Shown here: positions 1 through 9,804 of the stretch, piece after piece | How the letters are laid out: every line of letters starts with the position of its first letter | How positions within the stretch are numbered: position 1 is the first letter of the stretch | Notes under the pieces: model-generated | The model's database searches: none | What the model was told of the DNA's origin: nothing | What the model saw: the letters and a program-made list of their open reading frames with translations, nothing else | Assembly (NCBI GenBank): GCA_003599865.1 | Contig: QZKS01000050.1 | Coordinates: 112,705-176,704 of the forward strand | Source of the DNA: Desulfobacteraceae bacterium | GTDB lineage: Bacteria; Desulfobacterota; Desulfobacteria; Desulfobacterales; SURF-7 | DNA length: 64,000 bases | Reading direction: 5' to 3' | Position numbers and translations under genes: made by a program

Positions 1-729
1 CAGACAGGCTATTATCTTTTGCTTGCGGGATTCCTGATTCATTTTCTGAACATCGGCATTCAGCACATGCAAACCGGTATTTTTCCAGCAGGCAATCTGA
101 ACGAGAACCTGTCCATTGCAAGCGGAGCGGTTGCCGGTGTTTATTTGCTGTTGCGGTATAAATTTAATATTAAAATTTTAGGATTTTTTGCCGCCCCATT
201 ATCTGCAATCGTATTGATGATTTCTTTTTTTTTACCCAGCGGCCCCTCCCCCGAACCCAGCCCGGTGTTTAAAAATATCTGGTTGATTATTCATGTAATC
301 GTTATTTTTATCGGGGAAGCGTCTTTTGCACTGGCATGCGGGGTCGGCATCCTGTATCTGGCCCAGGAGCATGCCATTAAAACAAAAAATCATGGTTTTT
401 TTTACAAACGTCTGCCCTCTCTGGAATTAATTGATTCCACCGGATATGCCTGTATTGTCGTCGGGTTTACCCTGCTGACCATTGGTCTTATCATCGGATC
501 CGTGTATGCAAAATTTGTTTGGGGACGATTCTGGTCCTGGGATCCGAAAGAGGTATGGTCTCTGATCTCTTGGCTTCTCTATGCAGCACTCCTCCATCAG
601 CGCCTGACCATGGGATGGAGAGGACGAAAGGCAGCGATCATGTCCATTGTCGGTTTTGCAGCACTGATGTTCACTTTTTTCGGGGTAAATTTTTTCTTAA
701 CCGGTCATCACGGCGAATTTACAAAATGA
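1..729 (+). CDS. ccsA: Cytochrome c assembly protein, CcsA/ResC family (5' partial)
   Basis: Integral membrane protein of system II cytochrome c maturation, which delivers haem to apocytochromes on the outer face of the membrane. The reading frame is open to the left edge, so the N-terminus is missing. Several hydrophobic segments are visible. Near the C-terminus is the tryptophan-rich haem-handling (WWD-type) motif WGRFWSWDPKEVW, followed by conserved histidines in LLHQR and TGHHGEF. It lies 54 bp upstream of hemA in the same direction, a common arrangement in which the gene is sometimes called hemX. This placement fits coupling of haem synthesis to cytochrome assembly. The family assignment is firm; whether it is CcsA proper or a HemX paralogue is less certain. 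Confidence 0.85.
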   Translation, partial: QTGYYLLLAGFLIHFLNIGIQHMQTGIFPAGNLNENLSIASGAVAGVYLLLRYKFNIKILGFFAAPLSAIVLMISFFLPSGPSPEPSPVFKNIWLIIHVIVIFIGEASFALACGVGILYLAQEHAIKTKNHGFFYKRLPSLELIDSTGYACIVVGFTLLTIGLIIGSVYAKFVWGRFWSWDPKEVWSLISWLLYAALLHQRLTMGWRGRKAAIMSIVGFAALMFTFFGVNFFLTGHHGEFTK

Positions 730-783
730 TATATGCAGGAAACCGGCTGAGTTTCGATTCAGCCCATATGAAAAAATAAAAAC

Positions 784-2052
784 ATGAATGAAATCGTATT
801 ACTGGGATTAAATCACACGACAGCACCTGTGGCATTACGGGAATGCCTGGCATTTTCCAACCAGGAGGCTGTTGAATCACTGGCCCAGCTCGGTAAAGAT
901 CCGGCGGTTGATGAACTTCTCATTTTCTCCACCTGCAATCGTGTCGAAATTCTGATGACATCCAATAACATATCTGCAGCGGTTGATGCGGCCAAAAAAC
1001 ACATTTCAACATTCAAACGCATTCATCCGGAAGAATATGAAAAGGCATTATACACTCTTCAAGGAGAAGATGCCGTCAAACATGTGTTTCGGGTGGCATC
1101 CAGCCTGGATTCCATGATCATCGGCGAACCTCAGATCCTGGGACAAATCAAGGAAGCCTACCGGGTCGCTACGGAAAATAAAACATCCGGGGTTATTCTC
1201 AACCGGCTGCTTCACCGCACCTTTTTTGTCGCTAAAAAAGTCAGGACCGAAACCGGAATCGGAGGAAGTGCTGTTTCCATAAGCTATGCTGCCGTGGAGC
1301 TCGGGAAAAAAATCTTCGGCAGTCTTGAAGAGAAAAAAGTTCTCCTGATCGGTGCCGGTGAAATGGCGGAACTGGCTGTTGAACATATCATTCAAAACCG
1401 AGCATCCGATATCTATGTGGCGAACAGGACTTTTCGAAGAGCGGTTGCGCTTGCGGATCGTTTTCAGGGAAAGGCTGTCCATTTTGAAGAAATCCAGGAT
1501 GTATTGAAATCCGTTGACATCATTATCAGTTCAACAGGCTCACCGAGCTTTATCATCTCCCATGAGATGGTCAAAAGCTGCATGAAAATGCGGAAAAATC
1601 GTCCCATTTTTTTTATTGATATTGCCGTTCCGCGCGATATCGATCCTGCGGTCAATCGCATCAGCAATTCCTATGTGTATGATATCGATGACCTAAAAAG
1701 TGTCATTGATGAAAATATAGAAGAACGAAAAAAAGAAGCGATTAAAGGGGAAAGAATTGTCGATGAAGCAGTCATCAAATTTATGGAATGGTATCAGAAT
1801 CTGGAAGTAATACCAACAATTGTATCCATCAAAAACAAACTGGATACCATTGTAAAATCAGAGCTTGAAAAAACCCGATCTTCTTTGAAACACCTGCCTG
1901 AGCCGGATCTGAAAACCGTAACGCGCATGACGGATTCCATCATTAAAAAATTCATGCATGATCCGACCCTTTTTCTGAAAGGGAACGGATGCCACGGTGA
2001 TAAGGCATTTTACCTGGATGCCGCACGCAAACTTTTCAAGCTGGATGACTGA
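784..2052 (+). CDS. hemA: Glutamyl-tRNA reductase
   Basis: Reduces glutamyl-tRNA(Glu) with NADPH to glutamate-1-semialdehyde, the first committed step of C5-pathway tetrapyrrole synthesis in the cytoplasm. The 422-residue length is normal. The N-terminal catalytic domain has LLIFSTCNRVEI with the nucleophilic cysteine at residue 51. The central NADPH-binding domain has GAGEMAELAVEHI near residue 195, and a helical dimerisation domain forms the C-terminus. The start is ATG at 784, following the cytochrome c assembly gene, and the two are probably co-transcribed. Later haem genes are not in the window. Confidence 0.97.
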   Translation: MNEIVLLGLNHTTAPVALRECLAFSNQEAVESLAQLGKDPAVDELLIFSTCNRVEILMTSNNISAAVDAAKKHISTFKRIHPEEYEKALYTLQGEDAVKHVFRVASSLDSMIIGEPQILGQIKEAYRVATENKTSGVILNRLLHRTFFVAKKVRTETGIGGSAVSISYAAVELGKKIFGSLEEKKVLLIGAGEMAELAVEHIIQNRASDIYVANRTFRRAVALADRFQGKAVHFEEIQDVLKSVDIIISSTGSPSFIISHEMVKSCMKMRKNRPIFFIDIAVPRDIDPAVNRISNSYVYDIDDLKSVIDENIEERKKEAIKGERIVDEAVIKFMEWYQNLEVIPTIVSIKNKLDTIVKSELEKTRSSLKHLPEPDLKTVTRMTDSIIKKFMHDPTLFLKGNGCHGDKAFYLDAARKLFKLDD

Positions 2053-2337
2053 ACCGTTATGGGGCCGTATTTGCGAATGTCATGCGGCCTCCATCAAAAT
2101 TGAATCAAATACAGAACTCATTTTTATTCTTTACAAAAATGCATTTAATTGATAGCTTTCATGATTTATTACTCCGGCAATTCATTACACCAAGGTTTGT
2201 CATTCCGGAGAACGCTGGCATCCAGACAGCTACTGGATGCCGGATCAGGTTCGGCATGACGGAATTCCTGTATTTGTTTGCCGGGCTAATATCATGCTTG
2301 ATATATAATTCCTAATCAAAATGTAAAGGTTTTTGCC
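2053..2337. other. Intergenic region between hemA and dksA
   Basis: This 285-bp gap holds a MITE/REP-like inverted repeat (listed separately) and presumably the dksA promoter. I see no convincing gene. The open frame through the repeat encodes the VIPENAGIQ-type peptide that such repeats often produce in automated annotation. Confidence 0.6.
2199..2260. repeat. MITE/REP-like imperfect palindrome
   Basis: Nested inverted repeats: an outer arm GTCATTCCG pairs with CGGCATGAC with one mismatch, and an inner arm GGCATCCAG pairs perfectly with CTGGATGCC around a 7-base loop. Elements of this type are common in intergenic DNA of Desulfobacterota and other proteobacteria and are usually moved by a transposase in trans. 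Only one copy is seen in this window. Confidence 0.6.
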
Positions 2338-2700
2338 ATGAAAAAAAAAGATCTTGATTTTTTTAAAGAGCTTCTGACAAAAAGACTGGAAGACCTTTTA
2401 GAGCAGGCAGATGATACGGTTTCCGGTATGACCGATCAAAAGGAAAACTTTCCGGATCCCACAGACAGAGCATCCCATGAAGCAAATCGCAATTTTATGC
2501 TCCGAATACGAGACCGGGAGCATAAACTCATCAAGAAAATAAAGGGCGCTCTGGAACGTATTGAGAATGGAACCTTTGGAATCTGCGAGCAATGCGAAGA
2601 GGAAATTTCCATTGAACGGCTGAAAGCACGGCCGGTAACCACACAATGTATTGATTGCAAGAGCAAAGAGGAGGCGTTAGAGAAAGCCCTTGGATTATGA
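2338..2700 (+). CDS. dksA: DksA/TraR family RNA polymerase-binding regulator
   Basis: Small protein that enters the RNA polymerase secondary channel and, with ppGpp, retunes rRNA and stress promoters. The 120 residues comprise an N-terminal coiled coil (about 1-75) and a C4 zinc finger: CEQC at about residue 83, then CIDC at about residue 104. The FGICEQCEEEI segment is typical of the family. The acidic coiled-coil tip appears as DPTDRAS, which matches the DksA-type DxxDxA motif rather than a plain TraR. The next gene starts 11 bp inside its 3' end, so the two are likely co-translated. Confidence 0.9.
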   Translation: MKKKDLDFFKELLTKRLEDLLEQADDTVSGMTDQKENFPDPTDRASHEANRNFMLRIRDREHKLIKKIKGALERIENGTFGICEQCEEEISIERLKARPVTTQCIDCKSKEEALEKALGL

Positions 2701-3565
2701 TGAACCGAAAAGAATCGATCTTCATATCCATTCCACCGCATCTGACGGCACACTGACACCTCATGAAATTCTATTGCTGGCGGAACAACTCGGCATCAGC
2801 GCAATTTCCATAACCGACCACGATACGATGGAAGGTTCAGAGCAAGCCGTTTTATATAAAAAGTCCTCGTCACTTGAAGTGATCACCGGTGTTGAAATCA
2901 GTTCCAATCCTCCCTTTTCTCTACCATCTACGGGGAGTCTCCATATTCTGGGGTATGGCATCCAAACCAACCATTCCGGACTAAAAAAGGCATTGGATCG
3001 TCTCCAGGCTGCAAGAAAAAACAGAAATCCGCAGATACTCGAAAAACTTGCCAGCATGGGAATCTCAATTACCCCTGAAGAGATTCTGGAAACCGTTGGC
3101 CCGGGCCGGATTGGAAGACCACATATTGCCGGAGTTTTAATCGCCAGGGGGATCGTGAAAGATATGGATGATGCATTTGACACCTATCTGGGTAAAAACC
3201 GTCCTGCCTATATTGATAAATATCGAATTGCCTGTGAGGATGCGATTCATCTGATTTTACATGCCGGAGGCATACCGGTTCTGGCCCATCCCGGTATCAT
3301 CAGGACATCTGAACCGGACGGTTTGGAAACGCTTGTCGAAACCTTGAAGGAAATGGGACTGATGGGCATCGAGGTCTATTATCCAGGTCATTCGGACACC
3401 CAGACAAAACTGTATCTGCAAATTGCACGAAAAAATGACCTTCTGGTAACCGGTGGTACGGATTTCCATGGTGGCATGCATCCGGATATTCAGATGGGAA
3501 GCGGCCGGGGCGATACGTTTATTCCTTATTCCCTTTATGAAAAATTGATTCAAAAGTTATCCTGA
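2690..3565 (+). CDS. PHP-domain phosphoesterase (RNase AM / TrpH-like)
   Basis: Metal-dependent phosphoesterase of the PHP family. Characterised relatives hydrolyse 3',5'-nucleoside bisphosphates or trim RNA 5' ends. The first metal motif DLHIHSTASDGT lies at about residues 10-21, followed by ITDHDTMEG at about 40. Further metal ligands appear as GVEIS, VLAHPG and TDFHG. At 291 residues it has the normal family length. The start is TTG at 2690, overlapping dksA by 11 bp, with GAGGAGG about 15 bases upstream; no ATG in this frame lies nearby. The neighbouring RNase III gene starts 2 bp after its stop, which fits a role in RNA metabolism, but the substrate cannot be read from the sequence. Confidence 0.85.
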   Translation: MDYDEPKRIDLHIHSTASDGTLTPHEILLLAEQLGISAISITDHDTMEGSEQAVLYKKSSSLEVITGVEISSNPPFSLPSTGSLHILGYGIQTNHSGLKKALDRLQAARKNRNPQILEKLASMGISITPEEILETVGPGRIGRPHIAGVLIARGIVKDMDDAFDTYLGKNRPAYIDKYRIACEDAIHLILHAGGIPVLAHPGIIRTSEPDGLETLVETLKEMGLMGIEVYYPGHSDTQTKLYLQIARKNDLLVTGGTDFHGGMHPDIQMGSGRGDTFIPYSLYEKLIQKLS

Positions 3566-3566
3566 C

Positions 3567-4268
3567 ATGAACATTTCAGAATTGGAAAAAAACATCCATT
3601 ACACCTTTGCCGACAAACACTATTTACATACGGCACTTTGTCATAGCTCCTATATCAACGAACAAACGGACGAAGCGCTGGTGGATAATGAAAAGCTGGA
3701 GTTTCTGGGAGATGCGGTTTTAAACCTGTCCGCCGGACATATGCTGATGGATCATTTTCCGGATCTGAATGAAGGAGATCTGTCCAGGATGCGGGCCAGT
3801 CTTGTCAACGAAACCAGACTGGCCTCCATTGCCAGATCCATCCATCTCGGGGAATTTCTAAAACTGGGAAAAGGTGAAATCCAAACCCAGGGGCATGAAA
3901 AAAATTCCATTCTGGCAGATGCCTACGAGGCCCTTATTGCCGCCGTTTACCTGGACAAAGGGTTTGATGAGGCATTTCAACTCGTGAAATCACACTTTTC
4001 CCCCTTGCTGCACGCCATTGCAAAGCCTGCCGCTAATATGGATTATAAAAGCAGGCTGCAGGAAATCGTCCAGGTTTCACAAAAATCCATTCCTTCCTAT
4101 CAGATTATTGAAGAAAGCGGACCGGACCATGACAAAACCTTTGTTGCCCAACTCAGGGTGAAGGGTTTTATCACCCAGGGCACCGGCAAAAGCAAAAAAA
4201 TGGCTGAGCAGGAGGCGGCAAAAGAAGCCCTTGCCATATTGGAACAAATGACTCCCGATGGACCATAA
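3567..4268 (+). CDS. rnc: Ribonuclease III
   Basis: Double-strand-specific endoribonuclease for rRNA and mRNA processing. The signature NEKLEFLGDAVL sits at residues 41-52 and contains the catalytic Glu and Asp residues. A second acidic cluster, DAYEALIAAVYLD, lies near residue 118. A C-terminal double-stranded RNA-binding domain starts at about residue 155 and ends with the KSKKMAEQEAAKEAL helix. The length of 233 residues is standard. It lies in a compact operon after the PHP gene and overlaps the next radical SAM gene by 11 bp. Confidence 0.97.
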   Translation: MNISELEKNIHYTFADKHYLHTALCHSSYINEQTDEALVDNEKLEFLGDAVLNLSAGHMLMDHFPDLNEGDLSRMRASLVNETRLASIARSIHLGEFLKLGKGEIQTQGHEKNSILADAYEALIAAVYLDKGFDEAFQLVKSHFSPLLHAIAKPAANMDYKSRLQEIVQVSQKSIPSYQIIEESGPDHDKTFVAQLRVKGFITQGTGKSKKMAEQEAAKEALAILEQMTPDGP

Positions 4269-5295
4269 AAAATCATTGCTGATCATACCCATATTTCTGC
4301 CTCATCAGGGATGCCCTCATCAGTGTTCTTTTTGTAACCAGAATAAGATTTCCAATACCCCATCCAGGTTGCCGTCAACCTCTTTCATGAATAGAGAAAT
4401 CAACCGGTATCTTTCGTTTAAACGGGACCCGGACACGCCGGTCCAGATTGCCTTTTATGGCGGAAATTTTTTGGGAATCCCTTTTTCCTCCATCATCATG
4501 CTGCTAGATGAGGCAGCTGCCTTCGTTCATGCCGGAAAGGCGGACAGCATACGATTCTCAACAAGGCCGGATACCATCAGCAACGAAATCCTGGACAAAT
4601 TGGAACCATACAGGATATCAACAATCGAACTCGGTGCCCAATCCATGGATGACCGGATTTTGTCCCTTTCAAACCGGGGGCATACCGCAGAAGATACGGC
4701 AAGGGCGGCATCGACAATCAAACAGCGCAACATTCAACTCGGCATTCAGATGATGACCGGCCTTCCGGGAGATGAGGGAAGACAGTCCATTGAAACCGCC
4801 AACAAGATCATCGGACTGTCTCCCGACTTTGTCAGAATTTATCCGACCCTTGTCCTTTCAAAAAGCCCGCTGGAAAAATCCTATACAAGAGGTGAATATT
4901 CACCCATGTCTCTTGAAAACAGCGTAAAGCTGGCGGCAAAGATCTATTGTCTGTTTACGAAAAGCGGTATTCCGGTCATTCGCATGGGACTGCAGGCTTC
5001 CGATGGTCTGGAGAAAAATGAAGGCCTCGTGGCCGGGCCCTTTCATCCGGCATTCGGGCATTTGGTATTGTCGGAAATTTTTCTGGAAAAAGTCAAAGAA
5101 CGGTTACAATGCAGACAAAACGTTAGGGACAAAGAGGCAGTGATTCATGTCCATGCAACAGGGATCTCAAAAATGAGAGGTCTGAAAAATCAAAACATCC
5201 ATGCTTTACAACGAATGTTCAGGTTGAAAGCGGTTCATATCTTATCGGATGATACCTTACGGAAGGATCAAGTTATGGTGAACATCCGTGACTAA
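4258..5295 (+). CDS. Elp3-like radical SAM protein
   Basis: Radical SAM enzyme of the Elp3/MiaB/NifB-type superfamily. The 4Fe-4S motif is C-x3-C-x2-C in CPHQCSFC at residues 19-26. The segment FYGGNFLGIP and the strand TIELGAQSMD are typical of Elp3-like cores. It is 345 residues long and lacks the C-terminal acetyltransferase domain of true Elp3. It overlaps rnc by 11 bp, suggesting translational coupling and possibly a role in RNA or tRNA modification. The same position after rnc is seen in other members of the lineage as far as I recall. The substrate is unknown. Confidence 0.8.
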   Translation: MDHKKSLLIIPIFLPHQGCPHQCSFCNQNKISNTPSRLPSTSFMNREINRYLSFKRDPDTPVQIAFYGGNFLGIPFSSIIMLLDEAAAFVHAGKADSIRFSTRPDTISNEILDKLEPYRISTIELGAQSMDDRILSLSNRGHTAEDTARAASTIKQRNIQLGIQMMTGLPGDEGRQSIETANKIIGLSPDFVRIYPTLVLSKSPLEKSYTRGEYSPMSLENSVKLAAKIYCLFTKSGIPVIRMGLQASDGLEKNEGLVAGPFHPAFGHLVLSEIFLEKVKERLQCRQNVRDKEAVIHVHATGISKMRGLKNQNIHALQRMFRLKAVHILSDDTLRKDQVMVNIRD

Positions 5296-5321
5296 ACGAT
5301 ATCACGTGCTTCAACAAAACG

Positions 5322-5855
5322 TCAGGCCCCATCTTTCGGCAACCGGACCATCATCACCGGGACATTGGACCTTCGTAATACCTGCTCGACCGTAGCGCCA
5401 ATCCCTTTATCGGTATCATTGACCTGCCCATACCCGCCAATAACAATCAGTCCACAATCTTTTTCATCTGCCTGCCCAAGAATTACATCTACGGGATTCC
5501 CGGATTTGATCAGGATCTCATCTTTGATAAATCCCTGTTCGCCAAAGCAGGCATTCTCCCCCTGACAAAAATGGCTGAGGACCCTTCGGATGGTTTCGCT
5601 CTGTTTTTTTTTGCCGATCAGCGCTTCCCGTGCATTAATCCTGCCTTGCTGTTTTACTTCCTCCCACCGTTTTTCACCTTCATCACCTGCCAGCTTCTCA
5701 TTCAGACCAGGCTCATTGGACTCCACATGCAGAATGATTAATTGAGCTTCATATAAATTTGCCAGACTGACCGCATACGCAAAAGCGTGGCGCGCATTTT
5801 CGGAAAGATCTGTTGCAAAAAGGATTCTGTCGATTTCAACCTTGGGAAGCGCCAT
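5322..5855 (-). CDS. Universal stress protein, UspA family
   Basis: Cytoplasmic alpha/beta nucleotide-binding stress protein of 177 residues. The N-terminal strand reads DRILFATDLSENAR. The C-terminal ATP-binding loop follows the G-x2-G-x9-G pattern in GGYGQ...GIGATVEQV, so it is likely of the ATP-binding subclass. An insertion of about 40 residues in the middle (EKLAGDEGEKRWEEVK onward) makes it longer than the minimal Usp fold. AGGAG precedes the ATG at 5855. It converges with the radical SAM gene and appears monocistronic. Confidence 0.9.
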   Translation of the reverse strand: MALPKVEIDRILFATDLSENARHAFAYAVSLANLYEAQLIILHVESNEPGLNEKLAGDEGEKRWEEVKQQGRINAREALIGKKKQSETIRRVLSHFCQGENACFGEQGFIKDEILIKSGNPVDVILGQADEKDCGLIVIGGYGQVNDTDKGIGATVEQVLRRSNVPVMMVRLPKDGA

Positions 5856-5981
5856 TCATATTCTCCTGCTTGTCATGGAAATACCATCCTTGCATTTTTT
5901 TCCTCGTACATCCGATCTTGAGTTATCAAGTTTGGTGCCTTGCTTCAATAGGAATTTAGAAAAATTTACTGAAAGGCAATC

Positions 5982-8387
5982 CTAAAAGTCGGTTTTAAAA
6001 AACTGCTCTGCCTCTGTCATGGAATCCGGCTTCTGGGTGACCTCCGTCGGTACGGTTCCCTCTTTGAAACACTCAAATACAGTCCTCCTGGACTCAGGAA
6101 TCGGCAATTTCCCCGTATCCGCATCTATTTTCACAAATACAACGTCATTGGGGACCTCAAAAACACGAACCGGCTTGTCCTCCAGTATCCGCTGCATAAA
6201 ACCAAGCCAGATGGGACTCGCCGCTCGTGAACCGGTTTCACCCTTTCCCATATTCTGTTCTTCATCATACCCGACCCAGGTGCCGGTAACATAATTCGGA
6301 GTATATCCCACAAACCAGGCATCGAACAGGTTGTTCGTTGTTCCGGTCTTACCGGCGACCGGTCGTTTGAGTTCTCTCACCCGACGGCCCGTTCCGCTTT
6401 TCACAACGCCCTCCAGCAGATTCGTCATGATATATGCGGTGCTTTCACTGATCACTCTTTCCCTTGTCGGCAGATTTTCTTCCAGAACAATCCCTTCACG
6501 GTCCACAATTTTCGTGACAAAAATCGGATCCACCCGGTTTCCGGCATTGGCAAATACAGAATAGGCATTGACGATTTCCAGAAGAGAAACACCGGAAGAT
6601 CCTAATGCAATGGACAAATCCCTGCTTAATTTTGAAGTGATTCCGAGTTTTGACGCATATTGGATCGCATAATCAACCCCGATGTCCTGCAGGATTTTAA
6701 TGGTCACGATGTTATGAGATTGTTCCAGTGCGTTTCGAAGCAGCGTACGACCGAAAAATTTATCCTCGTAATTTTTGGGTTTCCACGTAAAATCCCGTTC
6801 CGTATCCTTGAAAACAATGGGCGTATCTAAAATTTCCGTTGCCGCCGTATATCCTTTGTCCAGTGCCGCCGCATAGATAATCGGCTTAAACGCGGAACCC
6901 GGCTGTCGTCTGGACTGGAAAGCCCTGTTGAACTGACTTTCTTGAAAACTTTTACCTCCGATCATCACCTTGACATAACCGGTTTCCGCTTCAATACACA
7001 AAAGAGCGGACTCCACGATCGGATCTTGCTCCAGTGCGCACTCCCACAACTCCTCATCGGAAGACATTCCTTTTAACAAAACCTTGATCACGTCACCGAT
7101 TCGAACTGCATCTCCGGGCCTTTTGAGCCTGTCCGCGTAGTAGGCCACATCCGGATTCGGTTTCCTTGCCCAGGACATATCCTCAATGTTGATCCTGCCA
7201 AGCCCGTTGCCCAGCCGAACGGTCACATAATTATTGCTGTTGTCGACCGCGATGACAACAGCCCGGACAACCGATCCGATCTCCAGCGGTTCCTGATCTA
7301 TCGCGTCTTGAAGTTCTTTGGCAAACCCTTCGATTTCCTCAGGAGAAAGATGCCGGATCGGGCCGCGATATCCCTGGCGCTTGTCCAGTTCTTTGAGACC
7401 CTTCTCCATCTCCTCTTTTGCTATTCTCTGCATGTCGACATTGACCGCCGTATAGATTTTCAAACCCTGATTGTACAGGGCCTCTTTTCCATATTTTTTC
7501 TCGACATGACGCCGGACATGTTCCGTATACCAGGGAACTTCCTCGATATACCAGTTTTTACGCGGTTTGATATCCAATTTTGTATTGATGGCTTCGGTGG
7601 CCTGAATGTTGGTGATGTAACCTTCCGCCAGCATACGGTTCAAGACATATATCTGTCTTTTCCTCGCCCGATCCGGAAACCGGAATGGAGAAAATTTGCT
7701 CGGCGCCTGAGGCAATCCTGCCAGTACCGCGCATTCTGCAAGGTTTAATTCCTGTACGGATTTTCCGAAATAATTTTCCGCAGCGGCTTCGATTCCATAC
7801 GCGCCGTGCCCGAGATAGATCTGATTCAAATACAGATACAGGATCTCCTCTTTGGAAAACTTCCGGTCGATCCGGTAGGAAAGAATCGCCTCTTTTATTT
7901 TTCGCGTATAGCTCCGTTCCGGTGTCAGGAGAAACGACTTGGTGACCTGCTGTGTAATCGTACTACCGCCCTGCACAATCGTACCGGCCTCGAGATTCTT
8001 AAACATTGCCCGGATCACACTGAAAAAATCAATGCCCGTATGCTTGTAAAACCTTGCATCTTCAGCAGCAACAAACGCATCGATCAACATCTGCGGTGTT
8101 TCGGAAAGGGGAACCAATATGCGGCGCTCCTTGTAAAACTCGGCAACCTTATGCCCGTCATCGGAATATACCGTTGTGATAATCGGTGGAAGATAATCTC
8201 CGAGAGAGGTTATCTTGGGGAGATTCTCCTGAAGATAATAATAATATCCTGTGGCGGCCAGCCCTCCGCTGATTGCCAAAAAGATGCTCATATACAGAAA
8301 CAATCGAAAAAATCTTGCTCCAATACCCTGTGTTTCCTTTCGGGCACGCTTTTCCAGTATTTGTGACGTACTTTTCCTCTTTATCAT
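5982..8387 (-). CDS. mrcA: Class A penicillin-binding protein 1A
   Basis: Bifunctional peptidoglycan synthase (glycosyltransferase plus transpeptidase) anchored in the inner membrane. It has one N-terminal membrane segment at about residues 27-50. The GT51 domain contains EDARFYKHTG with catalytic Glu109 and GGSTITQQVTK. An OB-like insert at about 360-440 is typical of PBP1A. The transpeptidase domain carries SAFK (Ser498 nucleophile), an SHN motif and a KTGTTNN motif. At 801 residues it is full length. It reads divergently from hisI across a 130-bp gap and is probably expressed on its own. Confidence 0.95.
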   Translation of the reverse strand: MIKRKSTSQILEKRARKETQGIGARFFRLFLYMSIFLAISGGLAATGYYYYLQENLPKITSLGDYLPPIITTVYSDDGHKVAEFYKERRILVPLSETPQMLIDAFVAAEDARFYKHTGIDFFSVIRAMFKNLEAGTIVQGGSTITQQVTKSFLLTPERSYTRKIKEAILSYRIDRKFSKEEILYLYLNQIYLGHGAYGIEAAAENYFGKSVQELNLAECAVLAGLPQAPSKFSPFRFPDRARKRQIYVLNRMLAEGYITNIQATEAINTKLDIKPRKNWYIEEVPWYTEHVRRHVEKKYGKEALYNQGLKIYTAVNVDMQRIAKEEMEKGLKELDKRQGYRGPIRHLSPEEIEGFAKELQDAIDQEPLEIGSVVRAVVIAVDNSNNYVTVRLGNGLGRINIEDMSWARKPNPDVAYYADRLKRPGDAVRIGDVIKVLLKGMSSDEELWECALEQDPIVESALLCIEAETGYVKVMIGGKSFQESQFNRAFQSRRQPGSAFKPIIYAAALDKGYTAATEILDTPIVFKDTERDFTWKPKNYEDKFFGRTLLRNALEQSHNIVTIKILQDIGVDYAIQYASKLGITSKLSRDLSIALGSSGVSLLEIVNAYSVFANAGNRVDPIFVTKIVDREGIVLEENLPTRERVISESTAYIMTNLLEGVVKSGTGRRVRELKRPVAGKTGTTNNLFDAWFVGYTPNYVTGTWVGYDEEQNMGKGETGSRAASPIWLGFMQRILEDKPVRVFEVPNDVVFVKIDADTGKLPIPESRRTVFECFKEGTVPTEVTQKPDSMTEAEQFFKTDF

Positions 8388-8517
8388 AAATCAATATCCT
8401 GCATGAAAGATCCGAATAACCAGAAAGACTCACGGAAAACAAATTGACATTAACCCAAATATCGCTTAAAAAAAAGGTTTTTTAAAAAAAGAAGGGATTT
8501 ATGATACAAAGGGGTGT

Positions 8518-8901
8518 ATGATGACAATTAAACTTGATTTCAGCAAACTGAACGGTTTGCTTCCGGCGGTTGTGCAGGATGATGAAACCGGTGAAGTCCT
8601 GATGCTGGCATTCATGAATGAAGAGGCGTGGGAATCGACACTGGCAACCGGAAAGGCGACATACTACAGCCGAAGCCGTAAAAAACTCTGGATCAAGGGA
8701 GAAACATCCGGTCATGTGCAAATGGTCAGGGAAATCCGAATTGACTGTGATAATGATACGGTTCTTCTGAAAGTCAAGCAGGTGGGAGGTGCCGCCTGCC
8801 ATACCGGATATCAATCCTGTTTTCATAAAAAAATTGAAGACGGCGCCATTCGGATTTCAGGGGAAAAGGTCTTCAACCCTGAGGAGGTTTACCAAAAATG
8901 A
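8518..8901 (+). CDS. hisI: Phosphoribosyl-AMP cyclohydrolase
   Basis: Opens the adenine ring of phosphoribosyl-AMP in histidine synthesis. It is a 127-residue stand-alone enzyme without the HisE domain. The family motif [18 protein letters not shown] and the metal ligands in IDCDNDT and the C-terminal C-x6-C pair ([10 protein letters not shown]) are present. AAAGGGG lies upstream of the ATG. Its stop overlaps the hisG start by 4 bp (ATGA), so the two are translationally coupled. The other histidine genes are elsewhere. Confidence 0.95.
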   Translation: MMTIKLDFSKLNGLLPAVVQDDETGEVLMLAFMNEEAWESTLATGKATYYSRSRKKLWIKGETSGHVQMVREIRIDCDNDTVLLKVKQVGGAACHTGYQSCFHKKIEDGAIRISGEKVFNPEEVYQK

Positions 8902-9773
8902 ACAATATCTTAAAACTAGGCATCCCCAAAGGAAGCCTTCAGGATGCCACGATCGCGCTGTTCCGGCGCTCAGGATGGAAAATTACCGTCAGCGGAAGGA
9001 GTTATTTTCCGGAAATCAATGATGAGTCAATCAGTTGTGCACTGTGCAGAGCGCAGGAGATGTCCATCAATGTTGAAAGTGGAACGCTTGACGCCGGACT
9101 GACCGGAAAGGACTGGATTGCGGAAAACAAGTCGGACATTCATGTTGTCTCCGATCTTGTTTATTCCAAGGTCAGCGCCCGCCCGGCACGATGGGTGCTC
9201 GCCGTGGCATATGACTCTCCGGTAAAAACCCTGAAAGACCTGGAAGGGAAAAAAATATCCACGGAACTGGTCGGCTTTACAAAACGATATTTTGCAGAAC
9301 GGGGCATCCATGTTAAGGTTGAATTCTCCTGGGGTGCCACGGAGGCCAAAGTGGTTTCCGGCCTTGCGGATGCCATTGTGGAGATTACCGAAACCGAAAG
9401 CACGATCAAGGCCCATGGACTCCGCATTATCCACGACCTCATGCAGACCAACACCCAGTTGATTGCAAATCATGATTCCTGGAAGGATCCCTGTAAAAGA
9501 GAAAAAATCGAACAGATTGCCCTGCTACTGAAAGGCGCTCTTTTGGGTGAAAAACTGGTTGGCCTTAAAATGAATGTCCCGGAAACAAAAATCAAAGCGG
9601 TTGTCAATTTACTTCCCAGCCTCAATGCGCCTACCGTTGCCCACCTGTATCAGTCCGACTGGTTTTCGGTGGAAACCGTCGTTGATTCCGGCGAGGTCAG
9701 AAAGCTGATCCCCAAATTACTGAAAGAGGGAGCAGAAGGCATCATCGAATACCCGCTGAACAAGGTGGTATAA
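8898..9773 (+). CDS. hisG: ATP phosphoribosyltransferase, long form
   Basis: First and feedback-controlled step of histidine synthesis, joining ATP and PRPP. At 291 residues it is the long form: a catalytic region to about residue 215 followed by an ACT-like regulatory domain ([19 protein letters not shown] onward) that binds histidine. No HisZ partner should therefore be needed. The PRPP-binding region reads [15 protein letters not shown]. It is coupled to hisI by a 4-bp overlap and is followed after 31 bp by an aminotransferase gene. Confidence 0.95.
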   Translation: MNNILKLGIPKGSLQDATIALFRRSGWKITVSGRSYFPEINDESISCALCRAQEMSINVESGTLDAGLTGKDWIAENKSDIHVVSDLVYSKVSARPARWVLAVAYDSPVKTLKDLEGKKISTELVGFTKRYFAERGIHVKVEFSWGATEAKVVSGLADAIVEITETESTIKAHGLRIIHDLMQTNTQLIANHDSWKDPCKREKIEQIALLLKGALLGEKLVGLKMNVPETKIKAVVNLLPSLNAPTVAHLYQSDWFSVETVVDSGEVRKLIPKLLKEGAEGIIEYPLNKVV

Positions 9774-9804
9774 TCCGGCCACTTCAAGCCTACGGGAGGA
9801 AACC

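Noticed and set aside
2082..2315. 77-codon plus-strand frame between hemA and dksA
   Set aside because: It runs through the MITE-like palindrome; the VIPENAGIQ-type peptide is a translation of the repeat, and there is no ribosome site.
8450..8500. A/T-run near the start of hisI as a terminator or regulatory hairpin
   Set aside because: Poly-A/T stretch without a GC stem.
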